From JADZAI01 sp047602465 (GTDB lineage: Bacteria; Pseudomonadota; Alphaproteobacteria; Micropepsales; Micropepsaceae), in contig JASGHF010000002.1 of assembly GCA_047602465.1 (NCBI GenBank), positions 310,001 to 374,000 of the forward strand: DNA of 64,000 nt, in the 5' to 3' direction. The notes below the pieces were generated by a model, which was given only the letters and a program-made list of their open reading frames with translations, was not told the origin of the DNA and did no database searches. Shown here piece after piece: positions 33,352 through 42,649 of the stretch. Every line of letters begins with the position of its first letter. The first letter of the stretch is position 1. The position numbers and the translations under genes were made by a program.

Positions 33352-33764
33352 GTCTGTTGAGCGAGGGTTGCGATAGCTTGACGAAGCGCCGCGATCAGCT
33401 CAGCGCGCGGTACCGTCACATCGAGAAACAACCCGCCCGGCAAAGCCTCGCACCAGTCCCACACCGAAACCCGCACCCGATCGGCGCCCGCAGGGACCAC
33501 CCGGATCGCCAGCGTCGATAACGACTCGTTGTCGAGCTGGCATTCCACGATGCTGTCCGCCTCAAGGCCGCGCAGCAATTCGGTCAGGTGCAATTCCGGC
33601 CGGCCGTCGGTCGCCTCACAGCCATCGAGCGCGACGCAGAGCGCGTCGGTGCCGAACCCGATCCGCCATTCCCAGGTCTGGTGAGCGGGAAACGTCGCGC
33701 CAAAGGTGATCGCGACGTGTTCCGACGCGCCGTCGCGAGGTTCAGACCTTCTGGGGCGATCCAT
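33348..33764 (-). CDS. Hypothetical protein
   Basis: A 138-residue soluble protein that I do not recognise. It is acidic with alternating short strands (SIVECQLDNESLSTLAIRVV, RVRVSVWDWCEALP) and a helical C-terminus. Its stop overlaps the end of the convergent pseudouridine synthase gene by four bases. The start is placed at an ATG that gives the best agreement with the conserved-looking part; 24 codons upstream are also open. Confidence 0.5.
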   Translation of the reverse strand: MDRPRRSEPRDGASEHVAITFGATFPAHQTWEWRIGFGTDALCVALDGCEATDGRPELHLTELLRGLEADSIVECQLDNESLSTLAIRVVPAGADRVRVSVWDWCEALPGGLFLDVTVPRAELIAALRQAIATLAQQT

Positions 33765-33845
33765 GGCGTATCCCTTGCTCAGGCCGCAGCCGACCCTTCT
33801 CTGCGCATGAGCCGGGACACGCGGAGCATCCACGGCGCAGGCGCT

Positions 33846-34412
33846 TCAGCCCGCCCGCTGCTTCAGCCACAGCCACAGCGCCGCGCGCAAATCCCCGGCT
33901 TTGATCCCCAGCTTCGCCGTAAGCGCCGCCGCATCCTCTGAAATCTCGTCCAACATGCTCTCTGCTTGCTCGACCAGCGATCGCCCCGCCGCCGCGACCA
34001 CCCGGTCGCGCCCGTGATGGGCGACGGCTGTGAGAAGGTCCAACTGGCTCATTCCCACCGTCAATGGCGCAGGGGCGATGAAACTGCCGGGGCTTTCTGC
34101 GCTGAACCGCGTCGGGCCAATCCTCACAGCCGAACCATCGAATGTCAGCGTCACGATCTCGCCCGGCGGCAACATTCCGGCGAAGGCGGTCAGGTTCGCC
34201 AGATGCATCACCACGCGCGGCGGCCAGTCACCGTCTGCCGGCGCATCGGCTTCCGCTGCGAGCGCCGCAAGCGTCAGCAATCCGTCCCGATGCGTCATAC
34301 GCACCGGGACTGTCATATCCTCCGGCGCGAACGCGCCCAGACTGCGAAGGGCCTCTGCAAGCGCCTCGCGCGACACGCGAAGCGACCATTCTGCGGGAAC
34401 AGCGGAGCTCAA
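33846..34412 (-). CDS. Hypothetical protein, start uncertain
   Basis: A frame with coding-like character (188 residues from a TTG start at LSSAVPAEWSLRVS). It contains mixed alpha/beta sequence (VPVRMTHRDGLLTLAALAAE, GEIVTLTFDGSAVRIG) and a helical end. I see no known family. The frame stays open for a further 315 bases upstream, but that part reads like intergenic DNA. The gene may be co-transcribed with the preceding minus-strand gene, which lies downstream of it by 81 bases. Confidence 0.45.
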   Translation of the reverse strand: MSSAVPAEWSLRVSREALAEALRSLGAFAPEDMTVPVRMTHRDGLLTLAALAAEADAPADGDWPPRVVMHLANLTAFAGMLPPGEIVTLTFDGSAVRIGPTRFSAESPGSFIAPAPLTVGMSQLDLLTAVAHHGRDRVVAAAGRSLVEQAESMLDEISEDAAALTAKLGIKAGDLRAALWLWLKQRAG

Positions 34413-35088
34413 GCCGCGCCCTTTTCGCAACGGGCGTCCTTCCACACCCCGGCGAAGAGCGCCGCCCGCGCGCTGACCTTGCTGGTGCTCAGCATTCCCG
34501 AAATATCCCCGGCATCCCGTGCTGCACGCTAGCAATCTCAAAGAATTCGGCAATGCGTCCCCGGTGCCTGTCATGCCCGCGAAGGGTGGAGAAGCCGCCT
34601 TGGCCCCCTCAAAAATCAGGGCCGGTCCGGTCATCCCGGTCCGGCCCCAGGTCACCATCCCTCGCGGGTGGCGCGAAGGGGGGAGGAAGCGGCAGGCCCC
34701 GTGTGGGCGGTCCCTGCCGCAGCGCACCGGCCGGAAAATCCCGGCCGGGCGCCGGACACTGGCTTAGCCAGCCTGCTTTTGCGCCGTCGGTGCAATTTTG
34801 CACACTCAGCCTGCGGCATATCGTGCCGCCATCTTCACGACGGGGGCGGAAACACCCACTTGCAGTTCCACGCCGGCCCGGCTCGACCTGCCGTTACGTC
34901 AACTATCGGTCGCCAAAGGGTGAAGCCACAGTTCAGCTCCGCTAATCGCCAGGCCGCCCCTTTAATGTAATATCCGCAGTTACTAAATGAGTCCCCGGAC
35001 CAGCGGGGGCATTTGGGTCCACACTCCCGCTCTGGCGTTTGTAAGGGGATGGACCGGCCGCCTTCGGGCGGGGGAAGGTAAGGCTGTC
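34413..35088. other. Long non-coding stretch upstream of rpoH
   Basis: No credible gene on either strand. It contains GC-rich short palindromes around 34570-34760, a 14-base perfect palindrome at 34790-34803, a small hairpin near 34993-35009, and presumably the rpoH promoter in the AT-richer part near 34940-34990. I could not identify the promoter with confidence. Confidence 0.5.
34790..34803. promoter_or_regulatory. Perfect palindrome GTGCAATTTTGCAC
   Basis: A 14-base inverted repeat without gap other than two central bases, in an otherwise GC-rich region 286 bases before rpoH. It has the shape of an operator for a dimeric helix-turn-helix regulator; the regulator is unknown. Confidence 0.35.
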
Positions 35089-36003
35089 ATGGCTACGCGC
35101 GCACTCACTGCAATGTCGCCCGAGGGTTCGCTCTCGCGTTACCTCACCGAGATTCGCAAATTCCCGCTGTTGGAGCAGTCGGAAGAATACATGCTCGCCA
35201 GGCGCTTCCAGGAACATGGCGACACCGATGCGGCTGAAAAGCTGATCACCTCGCATCTGCGCCTCGTGGCCAAGATCGCCATGGGCTATCGCGGCTATGG
35301 CCTGCCGATCGGCGAGGTCATCTCCGAGGGCAATGTCGGCCTGATGCAGTCGGTGAAGAAATTCGACCCGGAAAAGGGCTTCCGCCTCGCGACCTACGCG
35401 ATGTGGTGGATCCGCGCCTCGATCCAGGAATACATCCTGCGTTCGTGGAGCCTGGTGAAGATGGGCACCACCGCCGCGCAGAAAAAACTGTTCTTCAACC
35501 TGCGCAAGGTGAAGGGCCAGATGAAGGCCCTGGAGGACGGCGATCTGCGTCCTGAGCATGTCACCGCCATCGCCAACCGTCTCGGCGTCACCGAAGACGA
35601 GGTCGTCTCGATGAACCGGCGCATGGCGGGCGGCGATTCATCGCTCAACGCGCCGCTCCGCTCCGACACCGAAAGCGAGTGGCAGGATTTCCTCACCGAC
35701 GAAAGCGCGGACCAGGAAACCATGCTCGCCGAACGTGACGAGATGGACGAGCGCCACGAGCTTCTGCAGGCCGCCCTGGGCGAGCTCACCGACCGCGAGA
35801 AGGCGATCATTCAGGCCCGCCGCCTGAAGGACGAGCCGGAGACGCTGGAGGAGCTGTCGACCCAGTTCGGCGTCAGCCGCGAGCGCGTCCGCCAGATCGA
35901 GGTGCGCGCCTTTGAAAAGCTGCAGAAGGCGATGAAGGCGGGCCTCGCCACGCTTCGCGCCGGCGCCGCCGGTGCGGTGGCGCGGGCTTTGCCCGCTCCG
36001 TAA
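35089..36003 (+). CDS. rpoH: RNA polymerase heat-shock sigma factor RpoH
   Basis: Sigma-32-type factor of 304 residues. Region 2 covers LVAKIAMGYRGYGLPIGEVISEG to YAMWWIRASIQEYILRSW, the RpoH box QKKLFFNLRK follows (about residue 130), and region 4 ends with the helix-turn-helix VSRERVRQIEVRAFEKLQ. The ATG is preceded by GGGGAAGGTAAGG. The upstream 34 in-frame codons have no support. A strong terminator follows, so the gene is monocistronic. Confidence 0.96.
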   Translation: MATRALTAMSPEGSLSRYLTEIRKFPLLEQSEEYMLARRFQEHGDTDAAEKLITSHLRLVAKIAMGYRGYGLPIGEVISEGNVGLMQSVKKFDPEKGFRLATYAMWWIRASIQEYILRSWSLVKMGTTAAQKKLFFNLRKVKGQMKALEDGDLRPEHVTAIANRLGVTEDEVVSMNRRMAGGDSSLNAPLRSDTESEWQDFLTDESADQETMLAERDEMDERHELLQAALGELTDREKAIIQARRLKDEPETLEELSTQFGVSRERVRQIEVRAFEKLQKAMKAGLATLRAGAAGAVARALPAP

Positions 36004-36010
36004 GGCTTTT

Positions 36011-36040
36011 ATCCCGGGCGTCGCGAACGCCCGGGATTTT
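36011..36040 (+). terminator. Rho-independent terminator after rpoH
   Basis: Eleven-base perfect stem (ATCCCGGGCGT) with loop CGCGA and four T residues, eight bases after the rpoH stop. Confidence 0.88.
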
Positions 36041-36492
36041 CAGTCCGTCATCCCGCGCGCCAGCGCCGCCGCGACGATCGGGATGAGGATGATGACGGTC
36101 GATTCCATGTGCAGCCACTTCCGGTTCGCCTTCACCTCGGCGTCCGAAGGAAGGTCCGCGGGGTTCGCTCTCAACCGCGCATTCCATTTCAGGAACGCGA
36201 TGGTCGGCATCGCGCTCAACGCGCCGACCGTCAGGAACAGGCCGATCTTCACCCAGAACAGGATATTGCCCTCGTAATAGTCCCAGCCTTTCAGCCCCCA
36301 GATCGCACGCGAAAAGCCCACGACGATCACCAGCGTCGAGACGAGGCCATACAGCATGTCGATCTTGCCCAGCCGCCGGATCGCATCGGCGCTGAGGCCC
36401 GGCTTGGCATAGACGATCTCGACCGCCAGGATCGAAAACAGCGCGAACACCAGCACATGATGCGCTGCCGCGAGCAGAAAATCGGTCCACAT
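36040..36492 (-). CDS. DUF2214 family membrane protein
   Basis: A 150-residue protein with four hydrophobic helices (about 5-25, 46-66, 78-100, 128-146). The pattern of an early AAAHHVLVFALFSILAVE with two His, KIDMLYGLVSTLVIVVGF and the ILFWVKIGLF segment fits DUF2214. Function unknown; the conserved His residues in helices recall heme-binding membrane proteins. It lies 12 bases downstream of the SMR gene on the same strand and may share its transcript. Confidence 0.72.
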   Translation of the reverse strand: MWTDFLLAAAHHVLVFALFSILAVEIVYAKPGLSADAIRRLGKIDMLYGLVSTLVIVVGFSRAIWGLKGWDYYEGNILFWVKIGLFLTVGALSAMPTIAFLKWNARLRANPADLPSDAEVKANRKWLHMESTVIILIPIVAAALARGMTD

Positions 36493-36504
36493 GACGATGC
36501 CCCC

Positions 36505-36828
36505 TCAGGCTGCGGGCGTCAGGATCTTCAGTCCCGCAATCCCCGCGACAATCAACCCGATACAGGCGATTTTGCCAATGGTCGCCGGGTCTTTGAACAG
36601 GATCATGCCCAGGATCACGGTCCCCACCGTCCCGATCCCCGTCCACACCGCATAGCCGGTCCCGACGGGCAGCGTCTTCAGCGCCAGCCCCAGGAACAGG
36701 ATGCTCGCGCCCATCGCCGCGACGGTCAGCGTGGACGCCGTCGCCTTGGTGAAACCTTCGGAATATTTCAGCCCGATCGCCCAGCCGATCTCGAACAGGC
36801 CGGCGATGAAAAGATAGACCCAGGCCAT
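36505..36828 (-). CDS. gdx: SMR-family guanidinium exporter (Gdx/SugE type)
   Basis: A 107-residue four-helix small multidrug resistance protein. The essential Glu is in IAGLFEIGWAIGLKYSEGF (residue 13), and the sequence around GWAIGLKYSEGFTK is of the Gdx/SugE subtype, which exports guanidinium and is not a broad drug exporter. The leader carries a guanidine-II riboswitch, which supports this. Start chosen after AGGAGG. DUF2214 follows closely. Confidence 0.92.
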   Translation of the reverse strand: MAWVYLFIAGLFEIGWAIGLKYSEGFTKATASTLTVAAMGASILFLGLALKTLPVGTGYAVWTGIGTVGTVILGMILFKDPATIGKIACIGLIVAGIAGLKILTPAA

Positions 36829-36849
36829 GACGGCCCTCCTTTGAAAGAG

Positions 36850-36899
36850 GCAGGGCCGTCCCCGCAAACGAGATGACGGCGCCGGGTCGTCCCGGCGCC
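36850..36899 (-). promoter_or_regulatory. Guanidine-II (mini-ykkC) riboswitch
   Basis: Read on the minus strand, two hairpins follow each other: P1 (36899-36878) with a nine-base stem and loop ACGA, and P2 (36865-36850) with a six-base stem and loop ACGG. Two hairpins with ACGR loops closed by G-C pairs are the definition of the mini-ykkC class. It ends 21 bases before the start codon of an SMR exporter gene, its classic partner. The bases GACGGCCC in P2 can instead pair with GGGCCGTC directly before the ATG, which suggests a translational off state. Confidence 0.9.
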
Positions 36900-36912
36900 C
36901 GCGTTCACTCTA

Positions 36913-37893
36913 TCAGGCGGCCAGCACCTTGTTGAGACGCTCGCGGATGATCGCTTCCGCCTCGCTGACGATCCGGTCCACCAGATCCTTGCAGCTTGGA
37001 ATGTCATGGATGAGGCCCTGCGTCTGCCCCGCCGACCAGATGCCGTAATCCGTATCGCCGGTCTCATACACCTGTCCGCCGCGCGTGCCGGCCACCAGAT
37101 CCTTGATGTCCTCGAACTTGGCGCCGCCCTTCTTCTCGATGGCGACGACTTCCTGGCTCACCGCATTGCGCGCCACGCGGGCCGAATTGTGCAGCGTGCG
37201 GAAGATGATGTCGGTCGCCCGCTCGTCATTGGTGACAAGCTGCTCCTTCACCTTCTCGTGGATCGGTGCTTCCTTGGTCGCCATGAAGCGCGTGCCCATG
37301 TTCACGCCGTCGCAGCCGAGCGCCAGCGCCGCGACGAGGCCGCGCGCATCGGCGATGCCGCCCGACGCCACCACGGGAATTTTCAGCCGCGCCGTCGTCA
37401 CCGGAAACAGCACCAGCCCGCCGACATCTTCCTCGCCCGGATGGCCGGCGCACTCAAAACCGTCGATCGACACCGCATCGACGCCGATGCTCTCCGCCTT
37501 CACCGCATGGCGCGCGGTGACGCATTTGTGGATCACCTTCACGCCCGCCGCCTTGAACGCCGGCAGATGGGGCTGCGGATTATTGCCCGCCGTCTCCACC
37601 GCCTTGATCCCGCTCTCGATGATCACCTGGCGGTATTCGTCATACGGGATCGGATTGATCGTCGGCAGGATCGTCAGGTTGATGCCGAACGGCTTGTCCG
37701 TCAGGTCGCGCGTCTTGGCGATTTCCTTCACCAGCAGTTCCGGCGAACCGGGGGTGAGCGCCGTCAGGAAGCCCAGCGCGCCGGCATCCGCGACCGCCGC
37801 GATCAGTTCCGCCTTGCCCACGCGGGTCATGCCGCCACAGGTGATCGGCGCCTCGACGCCGAACATCTCCGTAAAGCGCGTTTTGATAGCCAT
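36913..37893 (-). CDS. Nitronate monooxygenase family flavoprotein
   Basis: A 326-residue TIM-barrel FMN enzyme: ITCGGMTRVGKAELIAAVAD at the N-terminus, then IDGFECAGHPGEEDVGG with the catalytic-region His, and VVASGGIADARGLVAALALG for phosphate binding of FMN. It could oxidise alkyl nitronates; related proteins include FabK-type enoyl reductases, and many family members are not characterised. The ATG follows GGAG; 24 codons upstream are open but not supported. Confidence 0.87.
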   Translation of the reverse strand: MAIKTRFTEMFGVEAPITCGGMTRVGKAELIAAVADAGALGFLTALTPGSPELLVKEIAKTRDLTDKPFGINLTILPTINPIPYDEYRQVIIESGIKAVETAGNNPQPHLPAFKAAGVKVIHKCVTARHAVKAESIGVDAVSIDGFECAGHPGEEDVGGLVLFPVTTARLKIPVVASGGIADARGLVAALALGCDGVNMGTRFMATKEAPIHEKVKEQLVTNDERATDIIFRTLHNSARVARNAVSQEVVAIEKKGGAKFEDIKDLVAGTRGGQVYETGDTDYGIWSAGQTQGLIHDIPSCKDLVDRIVSEAEAIIRERLNKVLAA

Positions 37894-38036
37894 TCTCCGT
37901 CCCCAGCCTTGTTCTTTGAAATGCCGAATGACGGGGAGATTGGCTGTGCCGGGCCTCGCGCGCAACCCACCCGAAGCGGAGCGGGCGGGCGTTCCCGGAA
38001 GGGAAGGCCCGCCCGCCCGGCTTGCGTGCTGCCGGT

Positions 38037-38354
38037 CTAGGCCGCGCGCCTGGCGGCGTTGCGTTTGCGCGTCGCGGCCGCCTTTTTGGCCGAAGCCGAT
38101 CGGGCCGCTGCGGGGCGCTTGGCCGCCGCCTTGCCCCCGAGCCGCCCGCCTTTTTTCGAGGCGGGATGACCCGTGGTCTTGCCCCGGCCGGAACCGCCGG
38201 GATTCTTGCCGCCGCCATCGTCCTTGTTCACGGTCGCCCAGGCCCGCGCTTCCGCCTCCTTCTTCGGGACGCCCTTCTTGCGATAGGCGGCCTCGATGTG
38301 ATCGGCCTTGCGCTCCTGTTTCGCCGTGTATTTGGACTTGTCGCCGCGCGGCAT
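38037..38354 (-). CDS. Small Lys/Ala/Arg-rich basic protein
   Basis: A 105-residue highly basic protein. The N-terminal half (YTAKQERKADHIEAAYRKKG, PKKEAEARAWATVNKDDGG) is a conserved motif that databases often label plasmid stabilisation protein without experimental proof. The C-terminal half is a low-complexity tail of Ala, Lys and Arg resembling histone H1-like or DNA-compacting tails. Function is unknown. A GC-rich hairpin (37981-38016) lies downstream. Confidence 0.75.
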   Translation of the reverse strand: MPRGDKSKYTAKQERKADHIEAAYRKKGVPKKEAEARAWATVNKDDGGGKNPGGSGRGKTTGHPASKKGGRLGGKAAAKRPAAARSASAKKAAATRKRNAARRAA

Positions 38355-38364
38355 GATGGCCTCC

Positions 38365-38934
38365 TTAGGCCGTCTTCAGCGACTTCAGACGCTCGATATG
38401 CGTCGCGACCGTCTTGGCCGCTTCGGCCGCGAACGTCTTGAACGGCTCATCGACCCCGCTCGCCGCATAGTTCTCATGCAGCGCCAGCGAAGCCTCATGC
38501 GCCGAAAGCTGCTGCGCCAGATAGACGCTGTCGAAATTCGCGTCCTCGGCGGCGTTCAGCTCATCGATCATCTTCTGATGCGCGTCGTCCAGCGAACCCG
38601 GCGCCTCGCCCTCGGCCTGGCCGATCAGCACCGCGAGCTTGGAATTCGACGCCGTATGGTCGGCGATCAGCATCTTCGCGAACGCCTTCACGTCCTCGTT
38701 GGTGCTGCGCTCCCAGGCGATATTCGCCGCTTCGATTTCATACAGATTGCCGATGGTCGCCGCATTGGCGTAGCCCTCGGTGGTCAGCTCGGTCGCGGCC
38801 TGCGCGTCCTGCACCGCCTCACCCGCCGGGCTGGTGGCGTTGGGCTGCATCTCTTCCGGGCCGGTTTCCGCGGCATAGGCGGCGAAGCTGAACGTGCCGG
38901 CCAGCAGGGCAGCGGCGAGTGTCATGCGTTTCAT
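38365..38934 (-). CDS. DUF4142 periplasmic protein
   Basis: A 189-residue secreted protein: signal peptide ending near AAYAAE (about residue 22) and a DUF4142 four-helix, ferritin-like domain (IGNLYEIEAANIAWERSTNE, then LIADHTASNSKL and YLAQQLSAHEASLALHENYA). The His and Glu spacing is typical of the family, whose function is not known; members are often stress-induced. The basic protein gene follows after ten bases, so the two may be co-transcribed. Confidence 0.87.
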   Translation of the reverse strand: MKRMTLAAALLAGTFSFAAYAAETGPEEMQPNATSPAGEAVQDAQAATELTTEGYANAATIGNLYEIEAANIAWERSTNEDVKAFAKMLIADHTASNSKLAVLIGQAEGEAPGSLDDAHQKMIDELNAAEDANFDSVYLAQQLSAHEASLALHENYAASGVDEPFKTFAAEAAKTVATHIERLKSLKTA

Positions 38935-39037
38935 CGGGAAAGTTCCTCCATGTGAGCGACCGCATATGCCGACGGCGCGGCATACAGGCCGTATGGAGAA
39001 ACCAACGCATCATCGCCGGTTTCGCTCCGGCGGAACT

Positions 39038-40330
<1,293 letters not shown>

Positions 40331-40338
40331 GCGTCTGA

Positions 40339-40392
40339 AACCCCTGCCAAACAAACAAAAACCCCCGCCGGGAACGAGTCCCGGCAGGGGTT
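40339..40392 (-). promoter_or_regulatory. Candidate attenuator in the purA leader
   Basis: On the minus strand a 14-base stem (AACCCCTGCCGGGA at 40392-40379 with 40373-40360, one G-U pair) is followed by TTTTGTTTGTTT, a classic intrinsic terminator, only 30 bases before the purA ATG. The same 5' arm AACCCCTGCC can pair perfectly over ten bases with GGCAGGGGTT at 40348-40339, so the two structures exclude each other. The downstream arm also contains the likely ribosome-binding site. Confidence 0.65.
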
Positions 40393-40517
40393 GTTCCGAC
40401 GCCTTATAGCGACGGTATCGCCGTCAGGCCAGCGCGCCGCGCGCCACTTTGTGACAATCGGCATTGAGCCTTTGCCGCGCATCCGAAAGGCTCTTGCCAT
40501 CGTGTGGGGGCGTTACA

Positions 40518-41438
40518 ATGAAAATTCCCGTTCTCCGGCTCGTCGCCGCTCTGGCCCTGTCCGGCCCGGCCGTCGCCGCCACTGTCAGCGACCCGCTGGA
40601 ACCCGAAATCGTCACCAGCGATATCGACCTCTTCTTCGGCATTTACGATGCCGCAGGCGGAAAGCCCGACGCGGCGGCGCTCCAGCCTTACATCGACAGC
40701 GGCAGCCCCGGCGTTCAGGGCTTCATCGAACACCGCATCAGCTCGGCCGAAAATCTGGCGAAGGTCATCGCCGCCGAACCCGCCATATACGAGGCCGCGC
40801 GGGCCTGTGCGGCGTCATTGGGCGACGTCGAAGCGCGCGTCAGGGCCGGCTTTCTCGCCCTCGCCCAGCTTTATCCGGAGGCGCGCTTCCCGGCGGTCTA
40901 TCTTGTCATCGGCGCGAACAATTCCGGCGGCACCGCCAATCCCGAAGCGCTGATGATCGGCCTTGAGGTGATGTGTACGCCGCCCGTCGCAAGCGACTGG
41001 CCGCTCGATATCCGTCTGACGCACATCATCCTGCACGAGCTGATGCATTCGGTTCAGGCCGGCTTCGAGGGCGACACGGTCCTCAGCCTCTCGCTGAACG
41101 AGGGCGTGGCCGAGTTCATGACCGAACTCACCACCGGCAGCATCTCGAACCGGCATCTTCTCGCCTGGACGAAAGGCCGCGAAGCCGAGTTCGAGCGCCG
41201 CTTCGCTGCGGAGATGCACGGCCACGATTTCTCGCCCTGGCTCTACAACGGCGCCGGCACGCCCGCAGCGCCCGGCGATCTCGGCTACTGGGTCGGCTAT
41301 CGCATCGCGAAGTCGTTCTATGACCGCGCGCCTGACAAACGCGCCGCCATCAGGGCGATGCTTCAGGCGACCGACGCAGAAGCCTTCCTCGCCGACAGCG
41401 CCTGGAAGCCCGCCGAGCCGCCGCCGCCGAACCCCTAG
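40518..41438 (+). CDS. Putative secreted zinc metalloprotease (HExxH)
   Basis: A 306-residue protein with a signal peptide (cleavage near VAA, residue 21). The zinc motif HELMH is at residues 173-177 and is followed by NEGVAEF (Glu195/Glu199), the arrangement of gluzincin peptidases. The overall sequence resembles DUF2268-type putative proteases (LYPEARFPAVYLVIGANNSG before the motif). Substrate unknown; it should act in the periplasm or outside. It ends in a Pro-rich tail, and its stop overlaps the end of the convergent oxidoreductase gene. Confidence 0.75.
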   Translation: MKIPVLRLVAALALSGPAVAATVSDPLEPEIVTSDIDLFFGIYDAAGGKPDAAALQPYIDSGSPGVQGFIEHRISSAENLAKVIAAEPAIYEAARACAASLGDVEARVRAGFLALAQLYPEARFPAVYLVIGANNSGGTANPEALMIGLEVMCTPPVASDWPLDIRLTHIILHELMHSVQAGFEGDTVLSLSLNEGVAEFMTELTTGSISNRHLLAWTKGREAEFERRFAAEMHGHDFSPWLYNGAGTPAAPGDLGYWVGYRIAKSFYDRAPDKRAAIRAMLQATDAEAFLADSAWKPAEPPPPNP

Positions 41439-42520
41439 GCCGCGTCCTTCGCGACCATCTTGAAGTACTGGTCGAGATAGGAAACGAACACCGGGCTGAT
41501 GCCTTCCTTCGCCAGATAGCTGGCCGGCACCGGCGTCGCCACCGGCTCGAAATCCGGGTTCGCCGCCGCCAGCTTCGGCCAGTCATGGTGCAGAATCGCC
41601 GCCCGGCCGATCAGCGCATAGTCGGCGCCTGCCTCAAGGCACGCCCGCGCCTCCTTCGCCGAGCGCACCTTGCCCGCCACGCCCAGCACGCAGTTCTTGC
41701 GCGGCAGCGCGGTGAACACGTCGATCAGCCGCTTGCCCTTGAACCGCGCATCGCCCGGCTCCATGAAAACGTCCCACAGCGACATGTCGAGGAAGTCGAC
41801 CTTTCCGCCCGTCAGGATCGCGCCGGCCAGCGTGCGGATTTCCTCCATGTCGAGATCGAACCGCTCCGGCGACAGCCGAACGCCCAGCGTGAAGCCCGGC
41901 TTCGTCGCCGCGCGTACCCCGTCGATGATTTCGTTCAGCAGACGCGCCCGGTTCTCGGCCGAACCGCCATACGCATCCTCACGCTTGTTCAGCCCCGGCG
42001 AGAGAAACGCGCAGACGATATAGCCATGCGCCCCGTGGATCTCCACGCCGTCATACCCGGCCTTCTCGGCCCGCACGGCAGCGGCGATGAAATCGTCGCG
42101 CAGCTGATGCACCTCCTCCAGCGACAGCGCGCGCGATCCCGTCTCGGCATGATCCGACGGCCCCACCGGCGTCTCGCCGATCAGCTCCTTGGGCGAACGG
42201 ATGCCCGCATGATGCAACTGCACCACCGCCAGGCTCCCCTCGCTTTTGATCTTGTCGGCCAGCCGCTTCAGCCCTGGCAGATGATCGTCCGACCAGATGC
42301 CCAGCTGCCCCGGAAAGCCCTGCCCCCGGCGCTGCACATGCGCCGCGCAGGTCATGGTCAGGCCGAACCCGCCTTCGGCCCGCATGGTCAGCCAGCGGAA
42401 TTCCTCATCCGACAGCGTCCCGTCCGCATGGCTCTGCGTATTGGTCAGCGGCGCCAGCATAAGACGGTTCTTCATCACCGCGCCGGAGGCCAGCGTCAGC
42501 GGCTGAAACAGGTCAGTCAT
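41435..42520 (-). CDS. Old yellow enzyme family NADH:flavin oxidoreductase
   Basis: A 361-residue TIM-barrel FMN protein. LMLAPLTNTQSHADGTLSDE, LAVVQLHHAGIRSP (His of the substrate-binding region) and VEIHGAHGYIVCAFLSPGLN are family signatures. It belongs to the branch with FadH/bacterial NADH oxidase-like barrels but lacks the C-terminal FeS and NAD domains, so it is the short OYE form. The substrate is not predictable. Confidence 0.9.
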   Translation of the reverse strand: MTDLFQPLTLASGAVMKNRLMLAPLTNTQSHADGTLSDEEFRWLTMRAEGGFGLTMTCAAHVQRRGQGFPGQLGIWSDDHLPGLKRLADKIKSEGSLAVVQLHHAGIRSPKELIGETPVGPSDHAETGSRALSLEEVHQLRDDFIAAAVRAEKAGYDGVEIHGAHGYIVCAFLSPGLNKREDAYGGSAENRARLLNEIIDGVRAATKPGFTLGVRLSPERFDLDMEEIRTLAGAILTGGKVDFLDMSLWDVFMEPGDARFKGKRLIDVFTALPRKNCVLGVAGKVRSAKEARACLEAGADYALIGRAAILHHDWPKLAAANPDFEPVATPVPASYLAKEGISPVFVSYLDQYFKMVAKDAA

Positions 42521-42594
42521 GGCATTCCCTCAAATAGCGATCCCATCGAGGTGTCACCGCCGCATGACAAATTCAAGCCGCCGCCTCCCCCTGT

Positions 42595-42618
42595 CTTCCC
42601 CCGTTCTTACGGGGGAAG
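42595..42618. repeat. Short extragenic palindrome
   Basis: CTTCCCCCGT, four bases, ACGGGGGAAG, followed at once by a second GC-rich hairpin (42619-42638). The core CCCCCGTNNTTNACGGGGG recurs at 60798-60820 in the window, also intergenic. It lies downstream of serA and upstream of the OYE gene and may act as a terminator or dispersed repeat. Confidence 0.6.
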
Positions 42619-42649
42619 TCCCCCGCAACGCGGGGGGATGGGGGCCGTC

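Noticed and set aside
37981..38016. Terminator after the Lys/Ala-rich protein gene
   Set aside because: A ten-base GC stem is present, but no T-run follows on either strand, so I list it only as a structure.
38037..38354. Plasmid stabilisation (toxin-antitoxin) function
   Set aside because: That label is carried over in databases; no toxin or partner gene is adjacent and the tail is just basic low complexity.
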